Assembly (NCBI GenBank): GCA_964502885.1
Contig: CAZCXU010000002.1
Location: 1 to 64,000 of the forward strand
DNA length: 64,000 nucleotides
Source of the DNA: XYB1-FULL-44-23 sp964502885
GTDB taxonomy: Bacteria; Patescibacteriota; Microgenomatia; CAZETR01; Amesbacteraceae
Direction of reading: 5' to 3'
The translations under genes were made by a program, and so were the position numbers. Positions 59,957-64,000 of the stretch are shown piece after piece. The notes beneath the pieces were generated by a model that did no database searches, was not told where the DNA came from, and was given only the letters and a program-made list of their open reading frames with translations. Numbering within the stretch: position 1 is the first letter of the stretch; every line of letters starts with the position of its first letter.

Positions 59957-60913
59957 TTACAACTTACCCGCGATCTGTGCGGCTACAAATTGGCGACCGG
60001 AAAAGTTTAAATGCTCGTTGGGATACTTCTGCTCACTCCATGCAAACTCGGAGTGAGGTAATGCAAAACTCAAGTTGAGAAGACTAAACCCATAACGGCT
60101 GATGATTTCTTCAATTCTTTTGATTTTCAGCGAAACCAAATCGCGGAATTTTGCACCCAAATACTTTTCGCCAATTTCCCAATCAAGCGGGATGACGTAA
60201 AAAACCACATGTGTCCCCTGCTCTTTAAAGAGTCTTGCTAGTGTTTCTAAAGCTACAAGTTTGCGGTTTTTGAAATCTAGCGGTTGGAGGTAAAAGTAAT
60301 GAAGTATATCTTCCATGTGAGAATCGCTGTAGGGTTGAAAACTGTAAGACTCCAATTCTTTTGCATAAACCAATCCACGGGGAAGATAGACCGGAGCATG
60401 ATCAAAGATCTCCTGTCTTGAATAGGAATGTGAGGAGCTAGTCAAACTTGCAACAAATCCAAGAAACGGCTTAACTGGTGTATTGGCGAGAGAAATCCGT
60501 AAACGAATATCGGAAAACTGATACTCCGGCCGCAAATCCCAAGTGGAAGAAAACGAACGCAGATTGATAGGAATCACAATGAATGGAGGTAGATTCTTTT
60601 TATCCGCTAAGTATCTGACATACAGGTAGTACATCTCTAAGTGGTAGGCTTCGTGGTATAGCGGATAAACGGAGAGGTCGGGTAGCACCGACTGAAGAAG
60701 TGTTGGGATAGACCGTTTATCCAGGTCGGAGTCTGGAGAAAAAGCTATCGTACTATCACCAAAGTAGAGCAGCGAGCCTGGTGAAGCCAATGGTGCATTG
60801 AGCACCTCTGAGTATGGTAATTTGTAGGGAAAATGCAAAGAAATGTACTGTTGAAAATTGAGCAACAGAAGAATGAATAAAATAAATTTGAGAAAAATAT
60901 TGCGAGAGGCCAT
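59957..60913 (-). CDS. SGNH-hydrolase-like protein (DltD/AlgJ-like) paired with MBOAT
   Basis: The 318-residue protein has an N-terminal membrane anchor (about residues 9-27), LLYFGDSTIAFSP (about 48-60; GDS-T block I with nucleophile Ser), the NxR segment INLRSFSSTW (about 128-137) and YPNEHLNFSGRQFVAAQ (about 294-310; block V His, the preceding Asp replaced by Glu/Asn). It is the topology of DltD, AlgJ or AlgX partners of MBOAT acyltransferases. Starts 1 base after the MBOAT stop, so it is translationally linked. Likely acylates a surface polysaccharide. Confidence 0.78.
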   Translation of the reverse strand: MASRNIFLKFILFILLLLNFQQYISLHFPYKLPYSEVLNAPLASPGSLLYFGDSTIAFSPDSDLDKRSIPTLLQSVLPDLSVYPLYHEAYHLEMYYLYVRYLADKKNLPPFIVIPINLRSFSSTWDLRPEYQFSDIRLRISLANTPVKPFLGFVASLTSSSHSYSRQEIFDHAPVYLPRGLVYAKELESYSFQPYSDSHMEDILHYFYLQPLDFKNRKLVALETLARLFKEQGTHVVFYVIPLDWEIGEKYLGAKFRDLVSLKIKRIEEIISRYGFSLLNLSFALPHSEFAWSEQKYPNEHLNFSGRQFVAAQIAGKL

Positions 60914-60914
60914 A

Positions 60915-62312
60915 TTAAAACTGGAAATAAATAAATGTCGATTTTGCGGGTGTGGAAAAATTGAGCACTATCAGGGCCAGGACAAAATAAAATAACAAGC
61001 TGAACCTTGAATAGGCAGAGACGGCTGATGATGGACGATGTTCTTCTACTAATTCGTAAATAAAGAGAATCGCCAGTCCGACAAGAAGAATCCACGTCTC
61101 CGAAAGTGAAATACCCAAACCGGATCCCTGGCGAAAAACATAAGCAAATGATGAGAAAAAGTCCAGCTTTAAAATACTTCGCACCAGGCTTCCCAAACCA
61201 GTATGAAGGTGAGTGGAAATATAAAATGCATCGGAAAGATTGTTGGCACGGAAAAAAATCCAGGCAAAATTCACGAAAATGAAGGTGAGTAGACGTCCGA
61301 AACGGAGGTGTTTTCCTGCCAGCATGTATAACCCATGCAGACCTCCCCAGACAAGAAAGGTCCAGTTGGCACCATGCCAAAATCCGCTCAATAAGAAGAC
61401 CGCAAGAAGATTAAGATTGCTTTTTAACCGGGAAACCTGATTTCCACCCAGAGGAATGTAGACATAGTCACGAAACCAGGAGGAGAGGGAGATGTGCCAA
61501 CGCCGCCAGAATTCTCTGATAGTTTTTGAAAAGTATGGCCGACTGAAATTGAGACTCATGTGGTACCCAAACGTGCGAGCAGCGCCTATGGCAATATCCG
61601 TGTAACCTGAAAAATCGCAATATATTTGGATACCAAATGCAAAAGTCCCAATCACCAGTGGCGCCCCCAGGTAGTCATGAGGGTTGTTGAATACTTGATT
61701 GGCTATGAATGCCAAACGGTCGGCAATAACCATTTTTTTGAAAAATCCCCAGAGCATTAATTTGAGACCGGAAATCAGATTGTCCCAGGAAAAATGAATA
61801 GGCGTGTGAAACTGCGGCAGCATATTGGATGCACGTTCGATGGGGCCTGCAACAAGCTGAGGGAAAAACATAACGAATAGTGCGTATACTCCCAAATGTT
61901 TTTCGGGATTAATTTTGCCGGTATAAACATCTACAATGTAACCCATACTCTGAAACGTGTGGAAGGAAAGACCCAGAGGCAAGATGAGTTTTAACAAGGG
62001 AAAGGGTAAATTGAGACCGGTAATAAAAAAGTCGTAATACTTGAAAATAAATAAAGCACCCGAATTGGCGAAAATGCTTACCAGAAAAATTATTTTTCTA
62101 GTAAGGCCAGATGTCTTTTGAAGCAGGATGGCGACCGAGTAATCAACCACAATGAGAGCAAACAGTATAAATAGGTAACGGGGAATCAGTGTGGCGTAAA
62201 AGTGGCAGCTGGCAACAAGAAGTAGCACCCACCGGAAGCGGTGCGGAGTGTTATAGAACAGGAACAATACTAGAGGGAAAAACCAGAAGAAGTCCAGAGA
62301 GTTGAAAGACAC
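60915..62312 (-). CDS. MBOAT family O-acyltransferase (AlgI/DltB-like)
   Basis: The 465-residue protein has about 11 membrane helices. LPLGLSFHTFQSMGYIVDVY (about residues 119-138), FFPQLVAGPIERASNMLPQF (about 157-176), the cytosolic EFWRRWHISLSSWFRDYVYIPLGG (shortened here to RRWHISLSSWFRDYVYIPLG, about 274-293) and the catalytic-His region SGFWHGANWTFLVWGGLHG (about 316-334) are typical of the AlgI/DltB group. It transfers acyl groups across the membrane onto polysaccharide or teichoic-like polymers. First gene of the cluster MBOAT/SGNH/DegT-like. Confidence 0.94.
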   Translation of the reverse strand: MSFNSLDFFWFFPLVLFLFYNTPHRFRWVLLLVASCHFYATLIPRYLFILFALIVVDYSVAILLQKTSGLTRKIIFLVSIFANSGALFIFKYYDFFITGLNLPFPLLKLILPLGLSFHTFQSMGYIVDVYTGKINPEKHLGVYALFVMFFPQLVAGPIERASNMLPQFHTPIHFSWDNLISGLKLMLWGFFKKMVIADRLAFIANQVFNNPHDYLGAPLVIGTFAFGIQIYCDFSGYTDIAIGAARTFGYHMSLNFSRPYFSKTIREFWRRWHISLSSWFRDYVYIPLGGNQVSRLKSNLNLLAVFLLSGFWHGANWTFLVWGGLHGLYMLAGKHLRFGRLLTFIFVNFAWIFFRANNLSDAFYISTHLHTGLGSLVRSILKLDFFSSFAYVFRQGSGLGISLSETWILLVGLAILFIYELVEEHRPSSAVSAYSRFSLLFYFVLALIVLNFSTPAKSTFIYFQF

Positions 62313-62338
62313 GAGTGGATTATAAGCCTAATACAGCC

Positions 62339-63280
62339 TTAAAGCACCGACCTGAGATGAGCCATACTGTCCCAATCGTGAATCGAGACAGGAACAACAC
62401 GATAACCAAGCGAGGAAAGATCCTGAACCTGATGGGTCAACGTCTGCTGGTCTACTAAATCAATTTTTGTAAGCAGGATATGTCGGGGAATAGAGACCAA
62501 ACGGTAGTCATATTTTTCCAGTTCGGCATTTACCATAGTAAAGTCCGCTAAGACATCCGGTGAGTCAGCGGATATACAATGCAGCAGCTTCTGAACTTTT
62601 TCGATGTGTTTGAGAAACTTTATACCTAAACCCTTTCCCTCCGAAGCACCCTCAATAAGCCCAGGAATATCAGCAATGACTTTGGAATTTGGAAGGGTTC
62701 CCAAATTGGCTTCGAGGGTAGTAAAGGGATATGCCCCAATACGAGCTCTGGCTTTGGTAAGCTCGTTTAGCAGACTACTTTTGCCAGCGTTTGGTAAACC
62801 TATCAGTCCATAATCGGCCAAGAATCTGAGGACCAAATGCAGGTGACGAATTTGACCCGGAAGTCCCGGCTGAGCTCGTGTCGGAGAGGGATTTCGCGGC
62901 GACTTGAATGAGGCATTTCCCCTTCCGCCTAATCCCCCACGACAGATTAAGAAGTTTTGATCAGAAGAGACGATATCAAACTGCTCGCCGGTATCCAGAT
63001 CCGTCAGTGTGGTACCTACGGGAAGTCTGATTTCTATATCATCACCCGATTTTCCGGATTGTAAATTTTTGCCTCCGGGGCTACCGTCCGGGGCAGAGAT
63101 TCTATTGACGGCTGAAAATTGATTGAGAGCTCTCAAGTCTGAGATCGCCTGGATATACACATCTCCCCCACGGCCACCGTCTCCCCCGTCAGGGCCGGAA
63201 CGCAGCATAGGACCAAAGGAAACCTTACCGGCACCCCCATGACCCGCACTGATAGTAATTTCGACATCATCGATAAGCAT
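62339..63280 (-). CDS. obg: Obg-family GTPase
   Basis: The 313-residue GTPase has the glycine-rich Obg domain (residues 1-150; GGDGGRGGDVYI and GGLGGRGNASFK near 35 and 116), Walker A GLPNAGKSSLL (about 159-169), DIPGLIEG (about 206-213), TKID-type LTKIDLVD (about 269-276) and a short C terminus. Obg assists large ribosomal subunit maturation and stress control. Shorter than the usual 340-430 residues as it lacks the C-terminal OCT domain. Separated from MBOAT by 26 bases. Confidence 0.96.
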   Translation of the reverse strand: MLIDDVEITISAGHGGAGKVSFGPMLRSGPDGGDGGRGGDVYIQAISDLRALNQFSAVNRISAPDGSPGGKNLQSGKSGDDIEIRLPVGTTLTDLDTGEQFDIVSSDQNFLICRGGLGGRGNASFKSPRNPSPTRAQPGLPGQIRHLHLVLRFLADYGLIGLPNAGKSSLLNELTKARARIGAYPFTTLEANLGTLPNSKVIADIPGLIEGASEGKGLGIKFLKHIEKVQKLLHCISADSPDVLADFTMVNAELEKYDYRLVSIPRHILLTKIDLVDQQTLTHQVQDLSSLGYRVVPVSIHDWDSMAHLRSVL

Positions 63281-63354
63281 CGCAGTTAGCAGTATACGTG
63301 ACAGAAGAAAAAAAGCCTAGAAAAGAGGACAGAAATTAGTGATTACTAAAATGT

Positions 63355-63906
63355 TTACAAGACTTCATCCGGAGCTGGGGGTGGCAATTCTTCGGGGGGA
63401 ACACCCATGGACTCCTCAGGAATAGTCATGCCGGGATCGTCCGTAACGGGGGCGAAACCTTCAAGATACCCGATGGCAAATTGAGGAAGAACTTTTTCCT
63501 GCGCACCTGACTGGGTATGCTTCCCCACGGCTGAGAACATATCAGTAGCATCGCGACCGCAACCGTTGAGAATTTTTTTACCTCCAGGGTGATTGCCAAT
63601 AAAGCTGGTCACATCGTAAACCTGGCCGGAAACGGCAATCCAGCAACTTGATTCGGAATTGTGCATGGACAATTCATCCATTGAAATCACACGAACTTTT
63701 TGAGAAGCAGAATCTCCGGAAGGAACAGCATTGTCGCCGGCATCTTCCTGTGAGACAGTGGCTGCATCTGAAGATGTAGCGGACGGAGAGAAAGATTTGA
63801 ATGCAAAGACGGCAGCCACCAATAGAACCAAGATACCCACAACAGCACTAATAAGAATTGCCGGTGAGGAGGATCTTTGGGGTGAGGACACTAAATTTTC
63901 TTCCAT
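63355..63906 (-). CDS. Membrane-anchored cytochrome b5-like domain protein
   Basis: The 183-residue protein has an N-terminal membrane anchor (about residues 17-38), a Ser/Ala/Asp-rich linker (about 40-70) and a cytochrome b5 domain (about 74-150) with the heme ligand in FIGNHPGGKK (His about 108) and the second in SAVGKHT (about 130). It ends in a Pro/Glu-rich tail. Heme-dependent electron transfer or ligand binding at the outer face of the membrane; CPR bacteria usually lack heme synthesis, so heme would be scavenged. Another b5-like role without heme is possible. Confidence 0.88.
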   Translation of the reverse strand: MEENLVSSPQRSSSPAILISAVVGILVLLVAAVFAFKSFSPSATSSDAATVSQEDAGDNAVPSGDSASQKVRVISMDELSMHNSESSCWIAVSGQVYDVTSFIGNHPGGKKILNGCGRDATDMFSAVGKHTQSGAQEKVLPQFAIGYLEGFAPVTDDPGMTIPEESMGVPPEELPPPAPDEVL

Positions 63907-64000
63907 TACAGGTATTGAGAATAAAAAATTAAACTGAAGGGACGCTGAAATCAGCCCGGGGGAACACTTTCCACTTATACCGGGCGATTTGCAGGTTGGC
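63907..64000. other. Window end, no feature
   Basis: The last 94 bases after the cytochrome b5 gene start contain no supported gene or RNA. They include the upstream region of that gene, with no convincing promoter. Confidence 0.4.

Noticed and set aside
1..64000. Alternative genetic code with TGA as Gly
   Set aside because: TGA ends several genes at family-typical positions, for example in the ATGA overlaps at 4561-4564 and 5037-5040.

Overview
The window looks like a piece of a Candidate Phyla Radiation (Patescibacteria, probably Microgenomates-like) chromosome. This is an inference from the mix of very short intergenic gaps, large fibronectin/LamG surface proteins, MacAB-like exporters, many small hypothetical membrane proteins, and core genes (metK, eno, obg, guaC) scattered among accessory genes. 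TGA is used as a stop (for example at 5037-5039 and 4561-4563), so the code is standard and not the TGA=Gly code of Gracilibacteria/Absconditabacteria. A phylogeny of MetK, enolase or Obg would settle the placement.

Left part (1 to about 21,350): an AT-rich accessory region that begins directly after the 3' half of a tRNA-Gln(CUG) gene, so it is probably a genomic island. In order it holds a three-gene NMT1/THI5-type ABC importer (166-2738, minus); a kinase of the APH fold (2785-3597, plus); a compact four-gene minus-strand cluster of radical SAM/SPASM enzyme, LysRS-like synthetase paralogue, nucleoside-diphosphate-kinase-like protein and S66 (MccF-like) peptidase (7442 down to 3578); a large serine recombinase; a type III restriction-modification operon with an OLD-type ATPase/TOPRIM gene between mod and res (15518 down to 8880); a small OB-fold protein, an Xre regulator and a phage terminase remnant; then a plus-strand run of small nucleotide-related genes (nucleotidyltransferase, NUDIX, histidine phosphatase, CYTH-like, second nucleotidyltransferase, membrane protein). 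The last two genes of that run are each preceded by a copy of a ~110 bp repeat carrying a near-perfect sigma70 promoter.

Right part (21,357 to 64,000): a visibly more GC-rich backbone. It has guaC; hypothetical exported proteins; a TspO/DUF2177/DUF1295 membrane operon; convergent gmd and rmd (GDP-D-rhamnose); a SAM-riboswitch-controlled metK; an SNase-like nuclease; a triple zinc-ribbon protein; an ITPase and a NUDIX hydrolase; enolase; a MacA/MacB-type exporter with a DUF5666 protein; a second, divergent MacB-like exporter in which the permease carries an SH3-like extracytoplasmic insert, next to a ~2050-residue surface protein (LamG split by a propeller, then fibronectin III repeats); a flavodoxin; a PQQ-type sugar dehydrogenase; YibE/F; a CsoR-controlled copper operon (csoR, DUF305, copA); an ABC exporter; an SGNH-LamG secreted protein; a DegT-like/SGNH/MBOAT acylation cluster; obg; and a membrane-anchored cytochrome b5 domain.

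The two best candidates for undescribed biology are the radical SAM/LysRS-like/NDK-like/S66 cluster, which reads like a small pathway for an aminoacyl- or peptidyl-nucleotide metabolite with its own immunity peptidase, and the promoter-bearing repeats at 19,820-19,930 and 20,635-20,745, whose reverse strand encodes a conserved peptide. A recurring theme is a TATAAT-like box only 6-13 bases before the start codon with no Shine-Dalgarno sequence, which suggests many leaderless mRNAs.
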